DNA of 64,000 nucleotides, taken from contig NZ_SPQS01000011.1 of assembly GCF_004570865.1 (NCBI RefSeq), forward strand, positions 124,001 through 188,000. Direction: 5' to 3'. Below, one piece after another: positions 42,052 through 50,410 of the stretch (position 1 is its first letter; each line of letters starts with the position of its first letter). The notes under the pieces were generated by a model. The model was not told where the DNA came from, ran no database searches, and saw only the letters and a list, made by a program, of their open reading frames with translations. The DNA is from Bradyrhizobium frederickii (GTDB lineage Bacteria; Pseudomonadota; Alphaproteobacteria; Rhizobiales; Xanthobacteraceae). A program made the position numbers and the translations under genes.

Positions 42052-42702
42052 ATGTCGAAACTCGATATGCTTACCCCCGACAATAGCGCCATCGCGCTGA
42101 TCGACTATCAGCCGGCCATGTTCCAGGGCGTTCAATCGCATGACCGCCTGGTCACGGTTAACAACGTCCAGATCCTGGCAAAGGCCGCCAAGCTTTTCAA
42201 AATCCCGACCGTGCTGACCACGGTGGCAAGGGATTCCTTCTCCGGGCCCTTCATGCCGGAAGTCACCACGCTGTTTCCGGAACACGACGTCATCGACCGC
42301 ACGTCCATGAATTCCTGGCTCGATGCGAACTTCCGCAAGGCGGTAGCTGCCACCGGTCGCAAGAAATTCGTGCTGGCGGGTCTCTGGACCGAAGCGTGCG
42401 TGATCTTTCCGACCCTGGACATGCTCAAGGAAGGTTACGAGATCTACATCGCCGCCGATGCCTGCGGCGACCTCTCCCTCGAAGCCCATAACCGCGCCAT
42501 GGAGCGCGCCATCCAGGCAGGTGCGGTCCCCATAACCTCGTCGCAATACGCCTACGAGCTTCAGCAGGACTGGGCGCGCAGCGAGACCTACGAAGGCATG
42601 ATGGACATTCAACGTGCGCATTCGCCTTACGGAATCCAGATCCGCTTCTCGAAATGGGCGCTTGGAGAACACGCCTCCGAAGGAGGCGCGAAAGCCGGCT
42701 GA
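42052..42702 (+). CDS. Isochorismatase-family cysteine hydrolase (YcaC-like), second copy
   Basis: The 216-residue product has Asp18 in IALIDYQPAMF, a TTVARDSFSGPFMPE segment, and Cys116 in AGLWTEACVIFPTLDML. It lacks the exact Lys context of the copy at 40274 (VARDS instead of SATKV), so substrate or even catalytic competence may differ. AAGGAGAAC precedes ATG 42052, the first gene of a run of seven tightly spaced plus-strand genes. Confidence 0.92.
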   Translation: MSKLDMLTPDNSAIALIDYQPAMFQGVQSHDRLVTVNNVQILAKAAKLFKIPTVLTTVARDSFSGPFMPEVTTLFPEHDVIDRTSMNSWLDANFRKAVAATGRKKFVLAGLWTEACVIFPTLDMLKEGYEIYIAADACGDLSLEAHNRAMERAIQAGAVPITSSQYAYELQQDWARSETYEGMMDIQRAHSPYGIQIRFSKWALGEHASEGGAKAG

Positions 42703-42728
42703 ACGTCCTCCAATCGCGGATCACCGTG

Positions 42729-43019
42729 ATGAAAATCTATCTGTTGTCCCTCGGCGCCGGCCTTTTGGTCGGCGTCGTCTACAGCCTTCTCAACGTGCGT
42801 TCACCGGCGCCGCCGCTGGTGGCGCTGGTCGGGCTTCTCGGCATCCTCGCCGGTGAACAAATTGTCCCCGTAGCCCGACAGCTGCTGTCCGGACACGGGC
42901 TGGCGTCGGCGTGGCAGCAAGCCAAGTGCGCTCCGCACATGTTCGGGATGCTGCCCGGACGTCAAACCGACCCATCGAAAAATGCCGCCCCGGCAGACGG
43001 CCTGGAGAAACATTCATGA
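42729..43019 (+). CDS. XapX-domain membrane protein
   Basis: The 96-residue product is a small membrane protein with two hydrophobic helices and the XapX (DUF1427) signature SLGAGLLVGVVYSLLNVRSP then APPLVALVGLLGILAGEQIV. XapX proteins are often encoded beside YcaC-type hydrolases and amidohydrolases, as here, but have no established role. The ATG of the next gene overlaps this stop (ATGA). Confidence 0.92.
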   Translation: MKIYLLSLGAGLLVGVVYSLLNVRSPAPPLVALVGLLGILAGEQIVPVARQLLSGHGLASAWQQAKCAPHMFGMLPGRQTDPSKNAAPADGLEKHS

Positions 43020-44902
43020 CCTCCGCACCCGATATCATCCTGCATCGTGGTCTGTTCACGACGCTTGATCGCTCGAATCCGACGGCTTCGGCGGTCGCGA
43101 TCGCCGACGGCCGCTTCGTCGCGGTCGGGCACGATCATGACGTGATGAAGCTGGCGAGGCCGTCCACGAAGATCGTCGATCTCAGGGGGCGGCGCGTTTT
43201 GCCCGGCTTGATCGACAACCACCTTCACATCATCCGCGGCGGTCTGAATTTCAACATGGAATTGCGCTGGGACGGGGTCCGCTCGCTCGCCACTGCGATG
43301 GACATGCTGAAGCGGCAGGTCGCTGTCACGCCGCCGCCGCAGTGGGTGCGGGTGGTCGGCGGATTCACCGAACACCAGTTCGCGGAGAAGCGGCTTCCGA
43401 CGATCGACGAGCTCAATGCCGTGGCACCCGATACGCCGGTCTTCCTGCTGCATCTCTACGATCGGGCCATCCTGAACGGCGCGGCCCTGCGTGCAGTTGG
43501 TTATACGAAGGACACGCCCGAACCGCCCGGCGGCGAGATTATGCGCGACGTCAAGGGCAACCCGACGGGTTTGCTGCTGGCCAAGCCCAATGCCAACATT
43601 CTCTATGCGACCCTCGCCAAGGGGCCCAAGCTGCCCTTCGACTACCAGGTCAACTCAACCCGTCATTTCATGCGGGAGTTGAATCGGCTGGGTGTGACCG
43701 GCGCGATCGATGCCGGCGGCGGATTCCAGAACTATCCGGAAGATTACGCTGTTATCCAGAAGCTGAACGACGAAGGTCTCCTGACGATACGGTTGGCCTA
43801 CAACCTCTTCACCCAGAAGCCCAAGGGCGAGAAGGAGGACTTCCTGAACTGGACGAAGACCTCGAAGTACAAGCAGGGCGACGACTATTTCAGGCACAAC
43901 GGCGCCGGCGAGATGCTGGTGTTCTCGGCCGCCGACTTCGAGGATTTCCGGGTGGCGCGTCCGGACATGCCGCCGGAGATGGAAGGCGAGCTTGAGGAGG
44001 TCGTCCGGGTCCTTGTTCAGAACAAATGGCCATGGCGGCTCCACGCGACCTACGACGAGACGATCTCGCGGGCGCTGGACGTGTTCGAGCGAGTCGATCA
44101 GGACATGCCTCTGGAAGGGCTGCACTGGTTCTTCGATCACGCCGAGACGATCTCGGACCAGTCGATCGATCGCATCGCGGCGCTCGGCGGCGGCATCGCC
44201 GTGCAGCACCGGATGGCCTATCAGGGCGAATATTTCGTCGAACGCTACGGGGCGGGAGCCGCCGAGGCGACGCCACCGGTCAAGAAGATCATCGACAAGG
44301 GCGTAAAGGTGTCGGCCGGTACCGACGCGACCCGGGTGGCTTCCTACAACCCGTGGGTCTCTCTGTCGTGGCTCGTCACCGGCCGGACCGTCGGCGGTTT
44401 GCGAATTACCCCCCAGCGTAACTGTCTGGATCGCGAGACGGCGCTGCGGATGTGGACCGAGAACGTGACGTGGTTCTCGAACGAAGAGGGTAACAAGGGC
44501 CGGATCCAGGTCGGCCAGCTCGCCGACCTCGTCGTCCCCGACCGCGATTACTTCTCCTGCAGCGAGGCCGAGATCGCCGATACGACCTCGCTGCTGACCA
44601 TGGTCGGGGGAAGGATCGTGTTTGGCGCGGGAGACTTCTCCAGGCAGGAGAGTGTCACTCCGCCGCCCGCGATGCCGGACTGGTCACCGGTCCGCCGCTT
44701 CGGCGGGTACGCGGCCTGGGCCGATGACAAGGCACAGACGAAGGATACCAGCCTCGCGATGAAGGCCATGCAAATGTGCGACTGCGCCAACTCGTGTGGC
44801 GTCCATGGACACGACCATGCGGCGGCCTGGTCGAGCCGGCTGCCGGTCTCCGATCTCCGAAGCTTCTGGGGCGCATTGGGATGCGCCTGTTGGGCGGTCT
44901 GA
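43016..44902 (+). CDS. YtcJ-type amidohydrolase
   Basis: The 628-residue metal-dependent hydrolase starts with the typical barrel strand ILHRGLFTTLDRSNPTASAV then AIADGRFVAVG, followed by PGLIDNHLHIIRGG whose His-x-His pair binds metal. Later ligands are probably in RLHATYDE, WFFDHAETI and KVSAGTDATR. The C-terminus has a Cys/His-rich tail (MCDCANSCGVHGHDH then LGCACWAV). YtcJ-type enzymes are predicted deacylases or amidases; the substrate is unknown. Translation is coupled to XapX by a 4-bp overlap. Confidence 0.92.
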   Translation: MTSAPDIILHRGLFTTLDRSNPTASAVAIADGRFVAVGHDHDVMKLARPSTKIVDLRGRRVLPGLIDNHLHIIRGGLNFNMELRWDGVRSLATAMDMLKRQVAVTPPPQWVRVVGGFTEHQFAEKRLPTIDELNAVAPDTPVFLLHLYDRAILNGAALRAVGYTKDTPEPPGGEIMRDVKGNPTGLLLAKPNANILYATLAKGPKLPFDYQVNSTRHFMRELNRLGVTGAIDAGGGFQNYPEDYAVIQKLNDEGLLTIRLAYNLFTQKPKGEKEDFLNWTKTSKYKQGDDYFRHNGAGEMLVFSAADFEDFRVARPDMPPEMEGELEEVVRVLVQNKWPWRLHATYDETISRALDVFERVDQDMPLEGLHWFFDHAETISDQSIDRIAALGGGIAVQHRMAYQGEYFVERYGAGAAEATPPVKKIIDKGVKVSAGTDATRVASYNPWVSLSWLVTGRTVGGLRITPQRNCLDRETALRMWTENVTWFSNEEGNKGRIQVGQLADLVVPDRDYFSCSEAEIADTTSLLTMVGGRIVFGAGDFSRQESVTPPPAMPDWSPVRRFGGYAAWADDKAQTKDTSLAMKAMQMCDCANSCGVHGHDHAAAWSSRLPVSDLRSFWGALGCACWAV

Positions 44903-44903
44903 G

Positions 44904-45371
44904 ATGCAGGCCAGCGCTGCACCTGGCTGGATTTCCACAATCTTGCGCTGGCCGCTGCTGTGGCACGCGGCCAGATTGGCCTTGGTGTCCGCCTACATCC
45001 TCGGCGGTTTTGCCAAATCGCTCGATTTCGCAGGCGCGGTGGCCGAGCAGGAACACTTCGGCCTGTATCCGGGCTGGCTGTGGGCCGCCGCCGCCATCGT
45101 GGTCGAACTCGGCGGGTCTCTGCTTGTCGTCTTGAATCGTTTGGTGTGGTTGGGCGCCGGCGGGCTCGGCGTTCTGACGTTCGTCGCGATGCTTACCGCG
45201 AACGCCTTCTGGACGATGGGAGGCCACGAGAGATTCATGGCAACAAATGCCTTCTTCGAACATCTCGGGTTGATCGCGGGCCTCGTCATCGTATCGATTG
45301 TTTCCGATGAGGTCTCTCTCCGTCCGAACCGCGCTACGCGACCTCAAGCTGTCCAAGGAATGCCTCAATGA
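44904..45371 (+). CDS. DoxX-family membrane protein
   Basis: The 155-residue product has four hydrophobic helices with ARLALVSAYILGGFAKSLDF near the start and YPGWLWAAAAIVVELGGSLL in the second helix, the DoxX pattern. The Glu/Gly-rich VELGGSLL motif is typical. DoxX proteins are poorly understood membrane proteins linked to thiosulfate/sulfide metabolism or redox stress. It starts one base after the amidohydrolase stop and overlaps the next start (ATGA). Confidence 0.85.
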   Translation: MQASAAPGWISTILRWPLLWHAARLALVSAYILGGFAKSLDFAGAVAEQEHFGLYPGWLWAAAAIVVELGGSLLVVLNRLVWLGAGGLGVLTFVAMLTANAFWTMGGHERFMATNAFFEHLGLIAGLVIVSIVSDEVSLRPNRATRPQAVQGMPQ

Positions 45372-46300
45372 GATCAACAAATGCCATTGCTCTAGTGGCG
45401 TTCATCGCGATTGTCGCCGCGAACACGCCGGTCGCAGCAAGGGACGCAACGAAATCCAGGGAAGCGGCGGCTGCCGTGGCCCCTCAATACGACACGACCC
45501 ACGTCTACGTCGCGCCCGACGACGTGGACAAGTTCGCGGCAAGCTTTCTGGCGACTTTCGGCGGCAAGAGCACCAAGCAGGTGGTGGCGACAGTCACGCC
45601 GACGCCGAGCAGTACCACGTCGCAACTGTTGCAGACGCCCGTCGGCACCGTCTCGCTGTTCGGCTTCAAGACGCCGATTCCTTATCCGTTTGGCGCCGAG
45701 CGCAACGGATATCTAGTCGCAGACATGGACGAGGCGATCAAAGCAGCGCGCGGCGCGGGCGCTGACGTGATCGTGTCCACCTTCCCGGATCCGATTGGGC
45801 GCGACGCCGTGGTCCAATGGCCGGGCGGTATCAACTTGCAGCTCTACTGGCATACGACGAAGCCCGACTACGCTCCCTTCGAGCGAATTCCGGAGAACCG
45901 CGTGTACGTTTCTCCCGACAGGGCCGCTGCTTTCACCCGGAGTTTTGTTGCATTCTCCCGCGGCAAGGTCGTCTCGGACGACGCGAAGGCGCCCGGCTTG
46001 GAGATCGGAAGATCGGATGTGACCTACAGGCGCATCCGGATCGAGTCCCCATTCGGAAAGATGGTTGTATTGGTCACGGACGGTCATCTGCCCTATCCCT
46101 ACGGCCGGGAGACGACGGGTTATGAAGTGGCCGACCTCTCTTCGACGCTCGGCAAGGCAAAGGACGCCGGCGCAACGGTGCTGGTCGAATCCTACACGTC
46201 AAGCGGTCGCTCTGCGGCGTTCGTCATGTTCCCCGGCGGGTACATCGCCGAGATCCACGCGCTTGGCCCGAAGAGTGCATCGCGGGCGGACGGCAAATGA
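45368..46300 (+). CDS. Secreted two-domain glyoxalase-like protein
   Basis: The 310-residue product has a signal peptide ending TPVAA and two vicinal-oxygen-chelate-type repeats, each with a characteristic ending: VQWPGGINLQLYWH for the first and VMFPGGYIAEIHAL for the second. The export signal is unusual for glyoxalases and suggests a periplasmic role. Starts are DTTHVYVAPDDVDKFAASFL and NRVYVSPDRAAAFTRSFV. It is translationally coupled to DoxX by a 4-bp overlap. Confidence 0.88.
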   Translation: MRSTNAIALVAFIAIVAANTPVAARDATKSREAAAAVAPQYDTTHVYVAPDDVDKFAASFLATFGGKSTKQVVATVTPTPSSTTSQLLQTPVGTVSLFGFKTPIPYPFGAERNGYLVADMDEAIKAARGAGADVIVSTFPDPIGRDAVVQWPGGINLQLYWHTTKPDYAPFERIPENRVYVSPDRAAAFTRSFVAFSRGKVVSDDAKAPGLEIGRSDVTYRRIRIESPFGKMVVLVTDGHLPYPYGRETTGYEVADLSSTLGKAKDAGATVLVESYTSSGRSAAFVMFPGGYIAEIHALGPKSASRADGK

Positions 46301-46314
46301 GGTGACGTCCGCCG

Positions 46315-47736
46315 ATGTTGGCACGAGTCGATACGCGCAACTTCTGCATCGTTCTGACGCTTGCGACCCTTGGCGCCGGCGTCGGCTTCGCGCGGGCTGA
46401 AGACGGGGGCGCTGCGGTCCCCAAGAGGCCCGCGATCCAGGCGAACCGCTGGGCAGAGGACTGGTCGGTGCTTGCTGATCCCAGATTGCGTACCGAACCG
46501 TTTGACGGCCTCAAATACATCCCGCTTTGGGCGACCGATCCGAAAAGCTACGTCTCGCTGGGGGCCACACTGCGGGAACGCTTCGAGACCAATAGCGCGT
46601 CGGCGTTCGGCACCGGCAACACGCCCTCGGACAGCTATCTCATACAGCGTTTGCAGGTGCACGCCGACATTCACTTCAACGAGAACTGGCGAGCCTTCGT
46701 TCAACTCGAGGACGATCGGGCCTTCGACAAGCAGAACGTCTCTCCGGTCGACCAGGACCGTGCCGACCTGCGCCTTGCCTTCCTGGAGTACGTCAACACA
46801 TTCTCGGGCGGGACCCTGAAGGCGCGCATCGGACGGCAGGACTTCGCCTTCGACCTGCAGCGCTTCGTATCGTCGCGGGATGGACCCAACGTGCGACAAT
46901 CATTCGATGCGATCTGGGCTGACTGGGAAACCGGCGTCTGGCGCTTCATCGGCTTCGTCAGCCGCCCCGTCCAATATCTCGACGTTCGCCCTTTCGACGA
47001 CACCTCGAACGACAACTTCCGCTTCAGCACGCTCCGGGTCGAGCGTAAGGTTTTGGGTGACAACGAGCTGTCGGGCTACTACTCCCTGTACGAGCGCAAG
47101 GCCGCCAGATATCTCGATGCCTTGGGCGACGAAAGCCGTCACGTTCTGGATGCGAGATTCGCAGGAAAGTCCCAACAGTTCGACTGGGATCTCGAGGCCA
47201 TGGGGCAGGCGGGGCAGGTGGGTACGAAGGACATTCGTGCCTGGGCCGTCGGTACGCGAATTGGATACACTTTGCCCGATGTTCCCTGGCTGCCGCGCAT
47301 CGGCCTCCAGTTCGACGCTGCGTCGGGCGACCATCACCCCGGCGACGGCACGCTGGGAACGTTCAATCCGCTCTTCCCGAACGGCTATTATTTCACGCTG
47401 GCCGGCTATGCGGGATACGCGAACATCCTTCACTTCAAACCCTCCATAACCGTCAGTCCGGCGGACCGGCTGAAGGTGATGGGAGCGATTGGCTTGCAGT
47501 GGCGCGAAACGACGGCCGACGCGATCTACGTCCAGCCCAACGTGCCGATAGCGGGCACCGCCGGCAAGGGCAGCAACTGGACGGGAGCCTACGGTCAGCT
47601 TCGCGTCGACTACGCGTTCAACGACCACCTGACCGGCGCGATCGAGGCGGTGCATTTCGACGTCGGCGACACGATCATCCGCGCTGGTGGACACACCAGC
47701 AACTATCTAGGTGTCCAGCTTCAATACGGTTGGTGA
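46315..47736 (+). CDS. Alginate-export-type outer-membrane porin
   Basis: The 473-residue product has a signal peptide ending GFARA and a beta-barrel resembling the Alginate_exp family: EDWSVLADPRLRTEPFDGLK, YIPLWATDPKSYVSLGATLR, ERFETN, FLEYVNTFSGGTLKARIGRQ and a C-terminal NYLGVQLQYGW ending in an aromatic residue. AlgE exports alginate, but many relatives are substrate-uptake porins in catabolic clusters, which fits this operon better. GAGGTGA lies upstream of ATG 46315. It lies 14 bp after the glyoxalase-like gene. Confidence 0.9.
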   Translation: MLARVDTRNFCIVLTLATLGAGVGFARAEDGGAAVPKRPAIQANRWAEDWSVLADPRLRTEPFDGLKYIPLWATDPKSYVSLGATLRERFETNSASAFGTGNTPSDSYLIQRLQVHADIHFNENWRAFVQLEDDRAFDKQNVSPVDQDRADLRLAFLEYVNTFSGGTLKARIGRQDFAFDLQRFVSSRDGPNVRQSFDAIWADWETGVWRFIGFVSRPVQYLDVRPFDDTSNDNFRFSTLRVERKVLGDNELSGYYSLYERKAARYLDALGDESRHVLDARFAGKSQQFDWDLEAMGQAGQVGTKDIRAWAVGTRIGYTLPDVPWLPRIGLQFDAASGDHHPGDGTLGTFNPLFPNGYYFTLAGYAGYANILHFKPSITVSPADRLKVMGAIGLQWRETTADAIYVQPNVPIAGTAGKGSNWTGAYGQLRVDYAFNDHLTGAIEAVHFDVGDTIIRAGGHTSNYLGVQLQYGW

Positions 47737-47737
47737 C

Positions 47738-48418
47738 ATGCCCCGCAACGTACTCCTGCTTCCGCTCCTGATGAGCCTGAATGCGGGCTTCGTCGATACC
47801 GCTGGCTTTCTCGCGCTTCAGGGGCTGTTCACTGCGCACGTCACCGGCAATTTTGTCACCTTTGGTGCGGCCATGGTGCTGGGGACGTCCGGTGGCCTAG
47901 CGAAGCTGCTCGCTCTCCCGGTCTTCTGCTTCGTAGTTGTCGTCAGCAGAATCTTGAGCTTCTATCTCCCGGCAATGGGACTTCCGATCTTCCGCTCGAT
48001 GCTGGCCATCAAGACGATACTTCTGGCGGTGGGCGGTGCATGCGCCGTCTATTTCGGACCATTCACGCAGGGCGATAGCTGGCAGGCGATCTGTACCGGC
48101 ATGATTCTGGTCGCGGCCATGGCCATCCAGAATGCCGCGCACCGCATCCATATGGGCACCGAGCCTCCCAGCACGTTGATGACGGGCACCACCACCCAGA
48201 TCATGATAGACGTCGCAGACGTTTTTCGCGGCGCGCCAGCGTCGGTGCTGACCGTCGCCAAGCCGCGGCTCGGCAAGATGGCAGCGAGCGTCGCTGCCTT
48301 CGCATTGGGATGCGCAGCCGGCGCATGTCTCTATGCGAAGTTCGGAACGTGGTGCTTCATCTTGCCTCCGCTGATCGCGTTACCGGTGGTGTTTCTGGCC
48401 GCGGCCGAACCGAAGTGA
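47738..48418 (+). CDS. DUF1275 (YoaK family) membrane protein
   Basis: The 226-residue product has about six helices with LMSLNAGFVDTAGFLALQGL then FTAHVTGNFVTFGAA and a second MAIQNAAHRIHMG...TLMTGTTTQIMIDV. It is a distant paralogue of the protein at 5022-5699. It starts directly after the porin stop and is probably the last gene of the operon. Its helices could form a small-molecule transporter; function unproven. Confidence 0.88.
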   Translation: MPRNVLLLPLLMSLNAGFVDTAGFLALQGLFTAHVTGNFVTFGAAMVLGTSGGLAKLLALPVFCFVVVVSRILSFYLPAMGLPIFRSMLAIKTILLAVGGACAVYFGPFTQGDSWQAICTGMILVAAMAIQNAAHRIHMGTEPPSTLMTGTTTQIMIDVADVFRGAPASVLTVAKPRLGKMAASVAAFALGCAAGACLYAKFGTWCFILPPLIALPVVFLAAAEPK

Positions 48419-48750
48419 CGGGGCGTGAGCGATCCGAATTGAAGGACCTGGCGAATAGCTCGGGCCCGGTCGACCGATGTCGATCGGGTACCTGCAGAAA
48501 GTCGAGAGGTCGCTGATCAAGAGGCCATCGCATACTGCATCGCTTCGGCCAATCACGAGCGGGCATCGCGACGTCGGCCTGCAACGGGTGGTCTAACGGG
48601 AACGCGCGATGGTCAACCTTGGCTCCCGCCGTCGAAAGTATGGCCGCCAGCGCATCCGCATTGTCGCCCGGAACGATGGATCCTGCTGTCCGGACATCAA
48701 GACCGGCTTCGCGTCGAGAGGTGCGGCAGGCAATGCGCGAGGAAACTGAA
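48419..48750. other. Gap before the adenylate cyclase
   Basis: The 332-bp stretch has no supportable gene. The frame upstream of the cyclase start is open to 48619, but its sequence does not resemble a domain. Confidence 0.45.
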
Positions 48751-50019
48751 ATGGCTTCTGAGACTTCCGATCCATCCCCTCGATCCTATCCCCAGTCGGT
48801 CACGTTCGTGCGAAGAGCCGGTCCGATCGCGGTCGCCGTGGGCATCGCGGACAATTTCGCCGGGATCGAAAACTGGCTGCTGGAAGAGGCCTCCGCCGAG
48901 CGGCAGATGATCGACCTCCTCGTCAAGCTGATCCGTCAGATGAAGGCCGCCGGCTCTTCGGTTGATCGACTTACCCTGCATATCGGCACGCTCCATCCCC
49001 AGCTTGTCGGATTCGCATGGGTCTGGAATGCCGACGATGGCTTCTGCGACGAGGTCCGGGTCGCCGACGCCGCGGTCGATTCCGACGCCTACAGACTCAA
49101 TCCGCTGCAACGTATCGTCGAGACCGGCGAGACGATCCGCCGAAGGCCCAGCGAGCCGTCGACGCAGGTGGAATTTCCCATCATGATCGAGCTCGCGGCC
49201 GCCGGCATGACCGACTACTTGGCGATCCCGTTGTCTGGTCTTGATACACGTAACGTGGTCACCGTCGCGACGAATGCGGCCCCCGGTTTCACCGAGGCCG
49301 AGATAGAGTCCTTGACCCGCCTCTTCAAACTATTCGCCTTGCATGTGCAACGCCACAGCGAGTTGAAGATCTCCGAAAACGCGTTGGGCGCGTACCTTGG
49401 TTACGGCGCCGCCGCCAAGGTGCTTGAGGGCGCGATCAAGCGCGGCGCGGGAGACTCGATCCGCGCCGTGATTTGGGTGTCGGACCTCAGAAATTTTACG
49501 AAGATGTCGGACGTTCTGCCCCCGGCCGATGTGCTGGTCCTGCTCAACGCCTACTTCGAGGCGATGGTAAGTGCCGTGGCCGCTCACGGCGGCGAAATTC
49601 TCAAATTCATCGGCGACGGCATGCTCGCCGTCTTTCCGGTGACGGTGGGCGTCGCCGAAGCGTCCCGCGCGGCCGTCTCGGCGGCGAGGGACGCGATCGC
49701 GCGACTCGAAGTTTTCAATCGGGCTATTCGTGTTGCGTCCGGCGCCGAAGGCTGCCACGTGCTGCGGGCGGGCATCGTCCTTCACGAAGGTGCGGTCTTT
49801 TTTGGCAACGTCGGCGCTCCGGATCGCCTGGACTTCACGGTTATTGGCGCCGCCGTCAACGAGGCCTGCCGCGTGGAAGCGCTCACCAAGACCATAGGCC
49901 GGGACCTGCTCATGACGGAAGCCGTCGCTCGGCACGTTCCACGGGACGTCGAGCATCTCGGTGAGCATCAGCTGCGAGGAATCTCCGCTAGGATGTCTAT
50001 ATACGGACTCGCGGGATGA
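48751..50019 (+). CDS. Class III adenylate cyclase
   Basis: The 422-residue soluble protein has an N-terminal GAF-like or PAS-like regulatory region (about 40-205) and a class III cyclase domain (about 235-400). The metal aspartates are Asp245 in WVSDLRNFTKMSD and Asp289 in LKFIGDGMLAVFP; the substrate/transition-state segment is DFTVIGAAVNEACRVE. Both metal sites are intact, so it should make cAMP (or cGMP). ATG 48751 follows GAGGAAA; ATG 48733 is an alternative. Rhizobia carry many such cyclases. Confidence 0.92.
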   Translation: MASETSDPSPRSYPQSVTFVRRAGPIAVAVGIADNFAGIENWLLEEASAERQMIDLLVKLIRQMKAAGSSVDRLTLHIGTLHPQLVGFAWVWNADDGFCDEVRVADAAVDSDAYRLNPLQRIVETGETIRRRPSEPSTQVEFPIMIELAAAGMTDYLAIPLSGLDTRNVVTVATNAAPGFTEAEIESLTRLFKLFALHVQRHSELKISENALGAYLGYGAAAKVLEGAIKRGAGDSIRAVIWVSDLRNFTKMSDVLPPADVLVLLNAYFEAMVSAVAAHGGEILKFIGDGMLAVFPVTVGVAEASRAAVSAARDAIARLEVFNRAIRVASGAEGCHVLRAGIVLHEGAVFFGNVGAPDRLDFTVIGAAVNEACRVEALTKTIGRDLLMTEAVARHVPRDVEHLGEHQLRGISARMSIYGLAG

Positions 50020-50052
50020 CGATCGCCGTCGACCTGTGCGATTGTGTCTGCA

Positions 50053-50350
50053 CTAAGCTCGCGCAGCGGCCTCTCTGCTGACGGTCTCAAGCGTTGGGTA
50101 GTCGAGATACCCGGAATCCGAACCGCCGTAGATCCCGAACGGTTTTGGGGAGTTGTAGGGGCCTCCAACTCGAATCCGTGCCGGGAGGTCTGGATTGGCG
50201 AGAAAGAGGCGGCCAGAGGCGACTGCATCCGCTTCGCCGGAACCGGCGATTTGCTCTGCGTGCTCGGGAGTGATGCCGGCATTGACGACAAGCGGTCCGC
50301 GATAGTGTCCGCGAAAGATCGAAAGCATCTTTCGTAGTCGGGTGCTCCGC
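50053..50350 (-). pseudogene. C-terminal fragment of an old-yellow-enzyme
   Basis: The frame encodes LRKMLSIFRGHYRGPLVVNA, then EADAVASGRLFLANPDLPAR and IYGGSDSGYLDYPTL, the phosphate-binding and C-terminal part of NADH:flavin oxidoreductase/12-oxophytodienoate reductase-type enzymes. The N-terminal roughly 260 residues, including the flavin ring site, are missing. It lies against the 3' end of the winged-helix regulator. Confidence 0.78.
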
Positions 50351-50410
50351 GCCCGGACGCACGATAATATGCCGTCCGCGCCAATGGCCTCCAATTGGTG
50401 ACGGACCTCC

